A stretch of DNA of 64,000 bases from an uncultured Lachnospiraceae bacterium (GTDB taxonomy: Bacteria > Bacillota_A > Clostridia > Lachnospirales > Lachnospiraceae), in NCBI GenBank assembly GCA_951801245.1, contig CATOMC010000008.1, positions 1 to 64,000 of the forward strand, given 5' to 3'. Of the stretch, positions 1-9,091 are shown one piece after another. The stretch's first letter is position 1, and each line of letters begins with the position of its first letter. The notes under the pieces were generated by a model that saw nothing but the letters and a program-made list of their open reading frames with translations, was not told the origin of the DNA and did not search any database. Made by a program: the position numbers and the translations under genes.

Positions 1-15
1 TAGTATTCTTTTCAT
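1..15 (-). CDS. 5' end of an unidentified gene running off the left edge
   Basis: Only the first five codons (Met-Lys-Arg-Ile-Leu) lie inside the window. The start is well supported: an AAGGAGG ribosome binding site occupies 24-30, eight bases upstream, and a promoter-like pair lies further upstream at 74-102. Nothing can be said about the product. It is transcribed leftwards, like most of the window. Confidence 0.6.
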
Positions 16-38
16 ATAGGTGACCTCCTTTTGTATGC

Positions 39-54
39 GGTAATCCCTGTTACC
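39..54. promoter_or_regulatory. Short palindrome in the leader of the off-edge gene
   Basis: GGTAA and TTACC form perfect 5-bp arms separated by six bases. The element lies between the predicted transcription start (about 67) and the ribosome binding site at 24-30, so it could be a repressor operator or a small leader hairpin. No regulator in the window is obviously its partner. Confidence 0.35.
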
Positions 55-73
55 ATTGTTCTTATCAAACTCT

Positions 74-102
74 AGTATACAGGTAAATCCACGTTGCTAC
101 AA
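74..102 (-). promoter_or_regulatory. Sigma-A-type promoter for the off-edge gene
   Basis: Read on the minus strand, TTGTAG (97-102) and TATACT (74-79) are separated by exactly 17 bp, a vegetative -35/-10 arrangement. It would give a 5' leader of about 50 nt for the gene starting at 15. Confidence 0.5.
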
Positions 103-375
103 ATGTGGGGTCACTTCATATTATCTATTTTTTTCATAAACAAATATATCCTCCATCTTCATTATTTAAAAAGCCGCTTTTTATCTGATGGCTCTATTTT
201 AATCAATATCATCAACTTTTTTAAGGTAGATTTCTTTCCATTTTTGTTTGCTTTTTTGCTATTAATTATATATTTCCCGATTTGTTTGGTAAAATTGCAC
301 AACAATACCTCTATATTCATATAATCCGTTGTGTAACATAAAAACATTGCTCGACAGCAATTTTCTATAACATAA
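103..375. other. AT-rich intergenic DNA without a recognised gene
   Basis: The open frames here encode low-complexity hydrophobic and aromatic strings, have no ribosome binding site, and match no family I know. A weak 6-bp hairpin (ATTGCT/AGCAAT on the minus strand, around 347-362) is followed by a short T run and may be a second weak terminator behind the one at 376-409. Confidence 0.5.
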
Positions 376-409
376 AAAACTCTGCAGCATCAGGTTCCTG
401 CAGAGTTTT
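376..409. terminator. Strong bidirectional Rho-independent terminator
   Basis: AAAACTCTGCAG and CTGCAGAGTTTT make a perfect 12-bp stem with a 10-nt loop. T runs follow on both strands. It lies just beyond the stop of the decayed ATPase gene at 422, so it was probably that gene's terminator. Confidence 0.85.
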
Positions 410-421
410 CTTCCCTTTACT

Positions 422-1098
422 TTAATTTCTCAGCGCCGTTATTGACACCACAAATACACTATCTTTTCGCTTGTATGCTATATTACTCATACCACAGATG
501 ACGCATAAAACACTTGGCGCTGTTGCTTCTTTTTGCATAATGGCTTTCATCTTTAATAATTCTTCAGCCGCCGCATCAATCTCATTTCCTCTGTCGTCCC
601 TGAAATAATACAATGAACCATCATGACTCTGCGCATATATCTTCAAATCATGTTCACACAATGCCTTTGGGTGATTTAAGAACTCGCCTTGAAGAACGCA
701 GTGCCGGGTGAAATGCCAGCTGGTTATCTATCAAAAACAATCTCTGCTGCCAGGCCATCCTCCTCTCACCGTATACTGGATCAGCCGCTCCAATTTCACA
801 TCACCAGTCGCAACAAGCCTCACAGTATCCCAAATCTCCGGAACCTCCTGTCATTTATCAATCACACGGGATACTCACCTTCCAATACCAATTCCGGACT
901 GATTCGTGCCATTTGTCTGTTTTGAAATCCGTTTGCCGAATCTGCAATTTAGGACACACTCTTCGCCTGGTTCAAAGACGCCCATGTTTTTCCACACCAC
1001 TTTGGTCCTTCAACGCATACCGCACCGAAAGGTTTGAATAAATCATAAATTTTTTGATCTATTATTCTTGACCTGTATTCACCGGTAAGTAAACTCAT
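422..1098 (-). pseudogene. Decayed AAA ATPase with DUF4143-type C-terminus
   Basis: The start is intact: GGAGG at 1107-1111 precedes an ATG at 1098. The first frame reads into a P-loop (EGPKWCGKT) and then QAKSVS before a TAA near 950. Later pieces lie in other frames: QEVPEIWDTVR, then RLIQYTVRGGWPGS, then LCEHDLKIYAQSHDG and YFRDDRGNEIDA, and a C-terminal stretch from 661 to 422 ending KDSVFVVSITALRN. Each piece matches, in order, a conserved block of the ATPases that carry a P-loop domain plus DUF4143. Several internal blocks are missing (the Walker B/sensor region and the part after NEIDA), so the gene has multiple deletions and frameshifts. Intact members are about 400 residues; under 230 codons remain here. 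Only the last piece is visible as an uninterrupted reading frame. Confidence 0.85.
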
Positions 1099-1201
1099 TT
1101 TACATTCCTCCGCAATTCCATTATATAATTAGTTTTTCCTGTTCACAATATACAATCCACGTTTTTCAGAACTTCCAATCTGCCTTTTCAGAATATGGGG
1201 C

Positions 1202-1242
1202 CAAAAACAGGTGCATGGTATAGAATTCTCTTTACCATACAC
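1202..1242 (-). terminator. Terminator of the gltB-gltD operon
   Basis: On the minus strand GTGTATGGTA pairs with TACCATGCAC (one G-U pair) around a 12-nt loop, followed by CTGTTTTT. It lies about 70 bp past the gltD stop codon. Confidence 0.7.
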
Positions 1243-1310
1243 CCTTATCAGTATCCTCCATCATTTCGCTTCACTGAATTTCTGAGTCCCAAAAGCAAGC
1301 AGACTTGCCA

Positions 1311-2804
1311 CTATTGGACATACAAATTCGTATATCCCATCAGACTCTCATCTACTTCTCTGGCACACTCCCTGCCCTGGCGGATGGCCTTTACCACAAG
1401 TGACTGCCCCGTATGCATATCACCGGCCGTAAACACGCGGTCTGTACTGGTCCTAAATCTTCCCGTCTCGGTCTTTACATTGGTTCTACCGTCCAGTTCC
1501 ACCTTGAAGGCATCCGTCACGTACTTCTGGCTGCCCAGAAATCCTGCTGCAATCAACACGATTTCCGCTTCCAGCGTCCGTTCGGAGCCTTCTACTTCCT
1601 TCATGCTCATGCGCCCCGTCTCCGGATTTTTCTCCCAGGTAAGAGATACGATCTTCACGGCCTTCAAATTACCGTTTTTATCTTTGACGAACTCTTTGAC
1701 CGTGGATTCATAAATCCGGGGATCATGACCGTAGACTTCAACAGCTTCCTCCTGGCCATAGTCTGTCTTGCATACCTTTGGCCATTCAGGCCAGGGATTG
1801 TTATCGGCCCGGGTATCCGGTGCCTTGGGCATCATCTCTATCTGGGTCACGGATCTGGCCCCATGGCGGATGGCCGTTCCTACACAGTCGTTTCCGGTAT
1901 CGCCGCCGCCGATGATAACCACATTTTTATCTCTGGTATCCACGTATTTTTGATCCTGAAAATCGGAATCTAACAGGCTCTTCGTGTTGGCAGTCAGAAA
2001 ATCCACTGCGAAATAGATTCCTCTGGCATCCCTGCCGGGTACCCCGATATCCCTGGGCTGGGAAGAGCCGCAGCAAAGTACCACCCGGTCAAACTCCTTT
2101 AAGAGTTTGTCTGCTTTTATCTCTTTACCGATATTACTGTTGGTCATGAAGATAACGCCTTCCTCCTCCATGACCTTCACTTTCCGGTCTATGATATGCT
2201 TTTCCAGTTTCATGTTCGGAATACCGTACATAAGCAGACCGCCAATCCTGTCGGAACGCTCAAACACGGTCACCAGATGCCCGCGCCTGTTGAGCTGATC
2301 CGCCACGGCAAGGCCGGAAGGGCCGCTGCCAACCACCGCCACTTTCTTGCCGGTTCGCACTTTGGGAGGTTTCGGCGCCGCATAGCCTTTTTCATAAGCA
2401 TTTTCGATGATGGCATACTCATTCTCTCTGGTGGATACCGGATTGTCATGCAGACCGCAGGTGCAGGCCGCTTCGCAGAGCGCCGGGCAGACTCTGGATG
2501 TAAATTCCGGGAAATTGTTAGTCTTATGCAGCCGATTGTAGGCCTGCTTCCAGTTGCCGGTATAGACCAGGTCGTTCCACTCAGGCACCAGATTGTGCAG
2601 CGGACACCCAGAAGTCATCCCGCCAAGTGTCATCCCTGACTGGCAAAAAGGTACACCGCAGTCCATACAGCGCGCGCCCTGTTTCTGCTGTTCCTCAATG
2701 GTCAGATGCCTGTGAAATTCTTTAAAATTCTTAATGCGCTCTCTGGGGCTCACATCTTTGGAGACCTTGCGCTCATATTCCATAAATCCTGTTGGTTTTC
2801 CCAT
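1311..2804 (-). CDS. gltD: Glutamate synthase, small (beta) subunit
   Basis: A 497-residue oxidoreductase that passes electrons from NAD(P)H through FAD and iron-sulfur clusters to the GltB subunit, which makes glutamate from glutamine and 2-oxoglutarate in the cytoplasm. The N-terminus carries the cysteine clusters typical of GltD (CMDCGVPFC near residue 47, then GCPLHN, and CPALCEAACTCG near 110). A dinucleotide-binding motif VVGSGPSG follows near residue 155 and a second, VIIGGGDTGND, near 300 for NAD(P)H. An AGD motif near the end (FTAGDMHTG) is the usual FAD contact. Length is normal. The start is supported by AAGGAGG just upstream; it lies two bases downstream of the gltB stop, so the pair should be cotranscribed and translationally coupled. 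Confidence 0.95.
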   Translation of the reverse strand: MGKPTGFMEYERKVSKDVSPRERIKNFKEFHRHLTIEEQQKQGARCMDCGVPFCQSGMTLGGMTSGCPLHNLVPEWNDLVYTGNWKQAYNRLHKTNNFPEFTSRVCPALCEAACTCGLHDNPVSTRENEYAIIENAYEKGYAAPKPPKVRTGKKVAVVGSGPSGLAVADQLNRRGHLVTVFERSDRIGGLLMYGIPNMKLEKHIIDRKVKVMEEEGVIFMTNSNIGKEIKADKLLKEFDRVVLCCGSSQPRDIGVPGRDARGIYFAVDFLTANTKSLLDSDFQDQKYVDTRDKNVVIIGGGDTGNDCVGTAIRHGARSVTQIEMMPKAPDTRADNNPWPEWPKVCKTDYGQEEAVEVYGHDPRIYESTVKEFVKDKNGNLKAVKIVSLTWEKNPETGRMSMKEVEGSERTLEAEIVLIAAGFLGSQKYVTDAFKVELDGRTNVKTETGRFRTSTDRVFTAGDMHTGQSLVVKAIRQGRECAREVDESLMGYTNLYVQ

Positions 2805-2806
2805 GT

Positions 2807-5800
2807 TTACGCCCCCTCCTTATCTTTTTTATAGAATGCCTCTATCTGTGCCTGTTCAGCACTTAAGCCCTTTTCTTCCATCTGCACGATGCGTTTTAGC
2901 ATAATTTCATAATCGTGCGGAATAATCTTCTTGAATTTCGGCAGATATTCTCCGAAATGATCCAGAATCTCTTTTCCCTTGACGGAATTGGTGCAGGCCA
3001 CATGTTCTCTGATCATTTCTTTCAGTTCCAGAACATCGTATTTAGAGGTTATCTCATAAGAGGAAACCATTTCCTTATTGGTTTTAGTGTACAGATCGTT
3101 GTTCTCATCCAACACATAGGCGATGCCGCCGCTCATGCCGGCCGCAAAGTTTTTGCCCACAGAACCGATGACTACCACACGCCCGCCGGTCATATATTCA
3201 CAGCCGTGGTCACCCACACCTTCCACCACCGCAATGGCACCGGAGTTTCGCACGCAGAAGCGCTCACCCGCCACACCGTTGATAAAAGCTTTTCCAGAAG
3301 TTGCCCCGTAAAGAGACACATTCCCGATGATGATATTTTCATCCTGCCTGAAAGCCGAGCCCTTGGGGGGATAGATTACCAGTTTGCCTCCTGATAAGCC
3401 TTTGCCGAAGTAATCGTTGGAATCCCCCACCAGTTCCAGGGTCAGCCCTTTCGGGATAAAAGCACCGAAACTCTGTCCGCCGGATCCTTTACATAAGATA
3501 TGGTAAGAATCCTCCTCCAGGGTATCTCCGAATCTTCTGGTGATCTCGGAGCCAAAAATGGTGCCGAAGGTACGATCCGTGTTGGAAACGTCCACTTCCA
3601 GGCTCCGCTTCTGGCCGCTCTCCAAAGCTTTCGCCATCTGCTTTAAGAGTACTTTCTCATCTAAAGTTCTCTCCAGGTGGAAGTCATATACCTGCTTTGG
3701 ATCAAAGATGCACTTTTCCTTCCTCCCCTCATAAGGATTACTTAAGATCAGATTCAGATCCACCTTACGTTGGCGGTCTGTCAGGTTCTCCTTTACCTTC
3801 AGAAGTTCTGTCCTGCCCACCAGTTCATCCACTTTGCGCACACCCAGCTTCGCCATATACTCCCGCAGTTCCTGGGCAATGAATTTCATAAAATTCTCCA
3901 CATACTCGGGTTTGCCTGTAAAACGCTTGCGCAGTTCCGGATTCTGAGTCGCCACACCCACCGGGCAGGTATCCAGATTGCAGACCCGCATCATCAGACA
4001 TCCCATCGTCACCAACGGCGCTGTGGCAAAACCAAATTCCTCTGCGCCCAGAATGGCTGCAATGGCCACGTCCCGGCCGCTCATCAATTTACCGTCTGTC
4101 TCAATACGGACTTTATTACGCAGGCCATTCTGTATCAGGGTCTGATGCGTCTCCGCCAGTCCAAGTTCCCAGGGAAGTCCCGCATTATGAATAGAATTGC
4201 GGGGTGCCGCACCGGTACCGCCGTCATAACCGGACACCAGGATCACCTGCGCACCTGCCTTGGCCACACCTGCTGCCACCGTACCTACGCCTGCCTCAGA
4301 TACCAGTTTGACAGAAATCCGCGCTTTGGTATTGGCATTCTTCAGATCATAGATCAGCTGCGCCAAATCTTCTATCGAATAGATATCGTGATGCGGCGGC
4401 GGGGAGATCAGACCTACACCGGGCGTGGAATGTCTGGTCTTGGCAATCCAGGGATATACTTTACCGCCGGGCAGATGTCCGCCCTCGCCGGGTTTCGCTC
4501 CCTGGGCCATCTTGATCTGGATTTCCTGGGCGCTGTTTAAGTATTCACTAGTGACACCGAATCGCCCACTGGCCACCTGCTTGATGGCAGAACAGCGGTT
4601 TAAACCGTCCGGTCCCACAGTCAGTCTTTCTTTATCTTCTCCGCCTTCACCAGAATTGGATTTACCGTGCAGGCGGTTCATGGCGATAGCCATCGTCTCA
4701 TGAGCCTCCTTGGAAATGGAGCCATAAGACATGGCGCCCGTTTTAAACCTTGTGACAATCGTGTCAACGCTCTCTACTTCCTCTATTGGCACGGGTTTCT
4801 TCGCATAATTGAAGTCCATCAGGCCCCGCAGATTCTTAATGCTCTCCTCATTATTGACCGCTTTGGTATATTGTTTAAATAACTCGTAATCACCGCGCCT
4901 GGTTGACTCCTGCAGTAAATGGATAGTTTCCGGGTTATAGAGATGTTCGTCCGCACCGCTGCGCATCTGGTGATGTCCTATGCTGTCCAGCGTCGTATCC
5001 GTTGATAGACCAAGTGGGTCAAAAGCCATGGAGTGAAGGGTATCCACCTCTTGCTCGATATCTTTCAAGGTAATGCCGCCCACACGACACACGGTATTGG
5101 TGAAATACTTATTGATCACCTCTTTGTCAATGCCAATGGCCTCAAAAATCTTGGAACCCTGATAGGACTGAATCGTGGATATACCCATCTTGGAAGCAAT
5201 CTTCACGATACCATGCAGGATGGCGCTGTTGTAATCATTCACCGCCGCATAGTAATCTTTATCTAACATGTGGTTGTCAATCAGTTCCTTGATACTCTCC
5301 TGTGCCAGATAAGGGTTGATCGCAGAAGCCCCGAAACCGAGCAGAGTTGCAAAATGATGCACCTCCCTTGGTTCCGCCGATTCCAGAATGATATCCACGC
5401 TGGTTCTCTTCTTGGTGCTGACCAAATGCTGCTGCAGGGCAGATACCGCCAACAGAGACGGAATCGCCACTCTGTTTTCATCCACACCCCTGTCGGAAAG
5501 GATGATAATATTCACCCCGTCACGATAGGCTCTGTCCACCTCTACAAAAAGCCGCTCAATGGCCTTTTCCAGTCTGGTGTTCTTATAATAAGTAATCGGG
5601 ATCACCTCTACCTGAAAGCCTTCTGCCTTCATAGTCTTAATCTTCAAAAGGTCGGTGCTTGTCAGAATCGGGTTATGTACCCTGAGCATGTTGCAATTCT
5701 CCGGCATCTCCTCCAAAAGATTACCATCCTGCCCCAGATACACGGTGGTGGAAGTGACCACCTCCTCACGGATCGCATCAATGGGGGGATTCGTCACCTG

Positions 5801-7360
5801 AGCAAAAAGCTGTTTGAAATAATGGAACAGCGGATGATGTGCCTTGGAAAGCACCGGAATCGGTGTATCCACACCCATCGCCGCAATCGCCTCGGCTCCG
5901 TTTCTCGCCATCGGAAGGATACTTGTCTTTAAATCCTCATAGGTATAGCCGAAGGCTTTCTGCATACGCTGCCTTTCTTCATAAGTAAATTCCGGCACCC
6001 GCTGATTCGGAATCTTTAATTCCTTCAATGTCACTAATTTACGATCCAGCCATTCACCGTAAGGCTGTGCCGATGCATAGTTTTCCTTCAACTCGTCATC
6101 ATCAATGACCCGCCCCTGCACCGTATCCACGAGAAGCATCTTGCCCGGGTGCAGTCTCTCTTTCATCACAATCTTCGAAGGGTCGATATCCAATACTCCC
6201 ACCTCCGAGGACAAAATCAAGGTATCATCATCCGTAATCATATACCGGGAAGGCCGTAGACCGTTTCGGTCAAGCACCGCACCCATGATATCTCCATCGC
6301 AGAAAAGAATCGATGCCGGGCCGTCCCAGGGCTCCATCATGGTCGCATAATACTGATAGAAGTCCTTTTTCTTCTGGGACATGGTCTTATTGTTCTCCCA
6401 TGGCTCCGGAATCGTGATCATCACGGCAAGTGGTAGCGGCATACCGCTCATCACCAGAAACTCCAGCGTATTGTCAAGCATTGCCGAGTCAGAACCGGAG
6501 GCATTGATTGCCGGCAGGATTTTATGCATCTGCCCCTGCAAATGCTCGGACTCCATGTTCTCTTCTCTGGCCTGCATCTTATCCGCATTGCCCCGTATCG
6601 TATTGATTTCCCCGTTGTGCACAATGAAACGGTTCGGATGCGCTCTCTCCCAGCTTGGATTGGTATTCGTGGAAAAGCGGGAATGTACCACGGCTATGGC
6701 GGACTCATAATCTTTATCCTGTAAATCCGCAAAGAATGTCCGCAATTGTCCTACTAAAAACATCCCCTTATACACAATCGTCCTGCTGGACAGACTGACT
6801 ACATAAGTCACATCCGTAGACTGTTCAAAGGTGCGTCTTAAAATATACAGTTTCCTGTCAAAGTCAAGCCCCTTCTCCAAACCTGCCGGCTTCTTGATAA
6901 AGGCCTGCATGATACAAGGCATACACTCTACTGCTTTGTGACCGAGTACGGAAGGCACCGTAGGCACATCCCGCCATCCTAAGAATTGCAGGCCCTCTTT
7001 CCCCGCAATAATCTCAAACATTTTCTTCGCCTGGTTGCGCTGCAGCTCATCCTGTGGGAAGAAAAAGGTGCCCACACCATATTCTCTCTCCCCGCCAATA
7101 TCAAACCCCAGGCCTTTTGTCACCTTCACCATAAACTTATGAGGCATCTGTGTGAGAATTCCTACCCCGTCGCCGGTCTCCCCCTCTGCGTCCTTACCGG
7201 CCCTGTGCTCCAGATTCTCCACAATCTTAAGCGCATTTTCCACGATGGTACGACTCTTCCTGCCCTTGATATTCACGCAGGCGCCGATACCGCAGTTGTC
7301 ATGTTCAAATTCTGCCCGATATAACGGGGACTGGGGAATCGTTGTTTTTACATCAAACAT
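2807..7360 (-). CDS. gltB: Glutamate synthase, large (alpha) subunit
   Basis: A 1517-residue protein with the complete bacterial GltB layout. The N-terminal class II glutamine amidotransferase begins after a short propeptide with the catalytic Cys in NCGIGACV (around residue 23). A central domain and the FMN-binding synthase barrel follow (KPGEGGHLPGGKV, GYDGGTGAAPRNS), then the 3Fe-4S ligands CLMMRVCNLDTCPVG near residue 1080, and a C-terminal beta-helix domain rich in glycine. It hydrolyses glutamine, channels ammonia to 2-oxoglutarate and yields two glutamates, using electrons from GltD. It is the first gene of a two-gene operon. Upstream lie a promoter, a large palindrome and a hairpin at the start of the leader, so expression is probably tightly controlled. 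Confidence 0.96.
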   Translation of the reverse strand: MFDVKTTIPQSPLYRAEFEHDNCGIGACVNIKGRKSRTIVENALKIVENLEHRAGKDAEGETGDGVGILTQMPHKFMVKVTKGLGFDIGGEREYGVGTFFFPQDELQRNQAKKMFEIIAGKEGLQFLGWRDVPTVPSVLGHKAVECMPCIMQAFIKKPAGLEKGLDFDRKLYILRRTFEQSTDVTYVVSLSSRTIVYKGMFLVGQLRTFFADLQDKDYESAIAVVHSRFSTNTNPSWERAHPNRFIVHNGEINTIRGNADKMQAREENMESEHLQGQMHKILPAINASGSDSAMLDNTLEFLVMSGMPLPLAVMITIPEPWENNKTMSQKKKDFYQYYATMMEPWDGPASILFCDGDIMGAVLDRNGLRPSRYMITDDDTLILSSEVGVLDIDPSKIVMKERLHPGKMLLVDTVQGRVIDDDELKENYASAQPYGEWLDRKLVTLKELKIPNQRVPEFTYEERQRMQKAFGYTYEDLKTSILPMARNGAEAIAAMGVDTPIPVLSKAHHPLFHYFKQLFAQVTNPPIDAIREEVVTSTTVYLGQDGNLLEEMPENCNMLRVHNPILTSTDLLKIKTMKAEGFQVEVIPITYYKNTRLEKAIERLFVEVDRAYRDGVNIIILSDRGVDENRVAIPSLLAVSALQQHLVSTKKRTSVDIILESAEPREVHHFATLLGFGASAINPYLAQESIKELIDNHMLDKDYYAAVNDYNSAILHGIVKIASKMGISTIQSYQGSKIFEAIGIDKEVINKYFTNTVCRVGGITLKDIEQEVDTLHSMAFDPLGLSTDTTLDSIGHHQMRSGADEHLYNPETIHLLQESTRRGDYELFKQYTKAVNNEESIKNLRGLMDFNYAKKPVPIEEVESVDTIVTRFKTGAMSYGSISKEAHETMAIAMNRLHGKSNSGEGGEDKERLTVGPDGLNRCSAIKQVASGRFGVTSEYLNSAQEIQIKMAQGAKPGEGGHLPGGKVYPWIAKTRHSTPGVGLISPPPHHDIYSIEDLAQLIYDLKNANTKARISVKLVSEAGVGTVAAGVAKAGAQVILVSGYDGGTGAAPRNSIHNAGLPWELGLAETHQTLIQNGLRNKVRIETDGKLMSGRDVAIAAILGAEEFGFATAPLVTMGCLMMRVCNLDTCPVGVATQNPELRKRFTGKPEYVENFMKFIAQELREYMAKLGVRKVDELVGRTELLKVKENLTDRQRKVDLNLILSNPYEGRKEKCIFDPKQVYDFHLERTLDEKVLLKQMAKALESGQKRSLEVDVSNTDRTFGTIFGSEITRRFGDTLEEDSYHILCKGSGGQSFGAFIPKGLTLELVGDSNDYFGKGLSGGKLVIYPPKGSAFRQDENIIIGNVSLYGATSGKAFINGVAGERFCVRNSGAIAVVEGVGDHGCEYMTGGRVVVIGSVGKNFAAGMSGGIAYVLDENNDLYTKTNKEMVSSYEITSKYDVLELKEMIREHVACTNSVKGKEILDHFGEYLPKFKKIIPHDYEIMLKRIVQMEEKGLSAEQAQIEAFYKKDKEGA

Positions 7361-7410
7361 AAGCTTTTCTCCTTACTTTTTTGATGGTATATATGCGTAT
7401 AAGCAGATTC

Positions 7411-7427
7411 GAGATGCTGTGCATCTC
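7411..7427 (-). promoter_or_regulatory. Second leader hairpin of gltB
   Basis: GAGATGC and GCATCTC are perfect 7-bp arms with a 3-nt loop, between the terminator-like hairpin at 7438-7480 and the gltB ribosome binding site. No T run follows, so it is not itself a terminator. Confidence 0.45.
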
Positions 7428-7437
7428 TCATCCGCAC

Positions 7438-7480
7438 AAAAAAGAACGCAAAGAAGGCATCTAGCGCTCCTTTGCGTTCT
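7438..7480 (-). terminator. Terminator-like hairpin in the gltB leader (possible attenuator)
   Basis: On the minus strand AGAACGCAAAG (7480-7470) pairs perfectly with CTTTGCGTTCT (7453-7443) across a 16-nt loop and runs straight into six T residues. It lies between the predicted promoter (7492-7520) and the gltB start at 7360, so it would stop transcription before the gene unless bypassed. It begins within a few bases of the expected transcription start. Confidence 0.7.
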
Positions 7481-7491
7481 ACATGTATACA

Positions 7492-7520
7492 ATAATACAC
7501 CTTGTTGGCAAAATTGTAAA
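7492..7520 (-). promoter_or_regulatory. Promoter of gltB-gltD
   Basis: On the minus strand TTTACA (7520-7515) and TATTAT (7497-7492) are separated by 17 bp. The predicted start, around 7485, leaves a leader of roughly 125 nt containing two hairpins. Confidence 0.65.
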
Positions 7521-7528
7521 TATAGACT

Positions 7529-7567
7529 TTTTGTTAAATTGTCAGATAGTCTGACAATTTAACAAAA
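7529..7567. promoter_or_regulatory. 18-bp-arm palindrome upstream of the gltB promoter
   Basis: A perfect hyphenated palindrome: 18-bp arms at 7529-7546 and 7550-7567 around three bases, with core TTGTCAGA/TCTGACAA. Its centre is about 63 bp upstream of the predicted transcription start, directly behind the -35 box, which is where activators of the LysR type usually bind. No T run follows on either strand, which argues against a terminator for the GNAT gene that ends at 7598. Confidence 0.6.
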
Positions 7568-7597
7568 CTATCTCCTTTTTTCAAACTATATCCAATG

Positions 7598-8056
7598 TCA
7601 TCTCCGGAGTTCCTTTGCCATACACAAAGACTCCGGCATATTCACATAAGGCCCATAGTTGGGAATTACCTTAAATCCCAGTTTCTGATATAAGGCACAG
7701 GATTCCACTAATAATTCTCCCGTTTCCAATATCATTCTCTGATATCCTAATTCTTCCGCCCATTTTATCAGCTGCGAAACAAGCTTACTTCCGATTCCCT
7801 GTCCCTGATATTCGGTATGGACAAACACTCTCTTTAATTCCATATTTTCGTCATCATATCTTCTGATCGCCCCGCCGCCAATCGGCTTATTTCCGTCATA
7901 AACAACGATCGCTTCCCGTATTTCGTCCAACTGGTTATATTGTTTGTATTTATCACGCTTTATCTGCTTCCCGACGCGTCTGTCCAGATCCATGTCAAGA
8001 AGTCTGCAGTTTTCTATAAAATCCTTATTGGTGCCATCCGTTCTTTGATAGTGCAT
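7598..8056 (-). CDS. GNAT-family N-acetyltransferase
   Basis: A 152-residue single-domain acetyltransferase. The acetyl-CoA binding region is visible: the beta-4 strand [18 protein letters not shown] contains the Q/R-x-x-G-x-G/A pyrophosphate loop, followed by [23 protein letters not shown] and a C-terminal YQKLGF motif common in this superfamily. The substrate cannot be predicted; small metabolites and antibiotics are both possible. It lies 19 bp downstream of the HD-domain gene on the same strand, so the two are probably cotranscribed. Confidence 0.85.
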   Translation of the reverse strand: MHYQRTDGTNKDFIENCRLLDMDLDRRVGKQIKRDKYKQYNQLDEIREAIVVYDGNKPIGGGAIRRYDDENMELKRVFVHTEYQGQGIGSKLVSQLIKWAEELGYQRMILETGELLVESCALYQKLGFKVIPNYGPYVNMPESLCMAKELRR

Positions 8057-8075
8057 GGAATGATCTCCTTTGTCC

Positions 8076-8663
8076 TTACTGCCTCAAATTTCCCTTATCA
8101 ATATGATTCTGGATAATTTTGTCAGTCATTTCAAATAATTTTTCCGATCCCAGTTTCGTTTTACTCTGCCTTTGATAAACCTGCCCCGCAGTGACATGGT
8201 GCTCCAGCCAGTCGCCGCCGTTATTACTGTCATTTAATATGAGCGGCTGGAGATTATCTATGGCATGTACAAACTTTGCTTCCGGCGTCTCATAGGCTTC
8301 AAACTCATCAAATAATGCCGTAAATTCTGCTTTTTGCTCCTCGGGAAGAATAGAAAATATCCTCTCCTTCGCAGCATCTTCTCTGGCTTTTTGCGTTTTC
8401 AGACCCTCCTCGTCATAAGCATACGTATCTCCGGCATCAATTTCCACAATATCATGAAGCAGGCACATGAGCATGACTTTAGCGATATCTACTTCTTCAT
8501 TGGCATATTCTTTCAGCAGATACGCCATAACCGCCATATGCCAGGAGTGTTCCGCATCGTTTTCCTTTCTTCCGTGGGAAGATAAATGGGTCTGTCTGAA
8601 AATATTTTTGACTTTATCTATCTCCAGGGCAAAGGCAATCTGTTTTTTCATACGATCATCCAT
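8076..8663 (-). CDS. HD-domain phosphohydrolase (YfbR/HDDC2-like)
   Basis: A 195-residue HD-superfamily protein. The metal-binding residues are visible in order: His in [17 protein letters not shown] in [13 protein letters not shown], and a distal Asp in HAIDNLQPL. This pattern and size match the HDDC2/YfbR branch, whose characterised members are 5'-deoxynucleotidases; that specific activity is an inference. The start at 8663 has a GGAGGAAT sequence close upstream. It is first of a probable two-gene unit with the GNAT gene. Confidence 0.8.
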   Translation of the reverse strand: MDDRMKKQIAFALEIDKVKNIFRQTHLSSHGRKENDAEHSWHMAVMAYLLKEYANEEVDIAKVMLMCLLHDIVEIDAGDTYAYDEEGLKTQKAREDAAKERIFSILPEEQKAEFTALFDEFEAYETPEAKFVHAIDNLQPLILNDSNNGGDWLEHHVTAGQVYQRQSKTKLGSEKLFEMTDKIIQNHIDKGNLRQ

Positions 8664-8783
8664 AATACCATTCCTCCTGCTTACAATTTACTACCCTGCT
8701 CACTTTCATACTAACCTCCATGTCACAGTTCTGCCGCGACTCATAATCCACGGACGAGCGGACTCATCCCGGAGAATGCCGTA

Positions 8784-8876
8784 TTACATCGGCTTCAAAT
8801 TCCGATTAAGCCTGTCTACCATCCAGGCGATTCTCTTTTCCCTCCCGGCGTCCGTCTTCTGGCAGACAATTGTCAC
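8784..8876 (-). pseudogene. C-terminal remnant of a YdeI/OmpD-associated-like protein
   Basis: On the minus strand about 30 codons read VTIVCQKTDAGREK followed by RIAWMVDRLNRNLKPM and a stop. The ending K/R-RI-x-W-(V/I)-x-x-LN-x-NLKPM is the usual tail of YdeI/OmpD-associated family proteins, which are about 200 residues. An in-frame stop sits immediately upstream, so only the tail survives. Identification rests on this short signature. Confidence 0.45.
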
Positions 8877-9091
8877 TCAGCCATTTCGATATTTACTATC
8901 ATTATGGCATAACCATACACAGAGTACAATACAAAATCCGTTTTCGCCCAATCATGAGATTTGCCGCCAAATTCGATTTAGCCTTGTGCATCTTTCCAAA
9001 ATCTTCTATAATCATGGTAATCGGTCTGCGGGTTGCGCGAAGATTTGCATTCCCGCTAAGAAACCGATACATTATCGCAAAGGCGGCAGCT
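8877..9091. other. Intergenic DNA ahead of the FRG gene
   Basis: No intact gene is visible. The plus-strand frame upstream of the FRG start stays open but reads as unconvincing protein, and the best ribosome binding site (AAAGGCGG, 9079-9086) points to a start at 9092. A weak TTATGG/TACAAT pair with 17-bp spacing around 8904-8932 could be the promoter of the FRG-transporter operon. Confidence 0.4.

Noticed and set aside
94..324. Plus-strand frame of 76 codons near the left edge
   Set aside because: Composition is what AT-rich DNA gives by chance (Phe, Ile, Leu, Tyr), there is no ribosome binding site, and it runs against the promoter at 74-102.
1195..1973. Long plus-strand frames opposite gltD and similar frames opposite gltB, lon, bcd and others
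   Set aside because: They are antisense shadows of highly conserved genes with no signals of their own.
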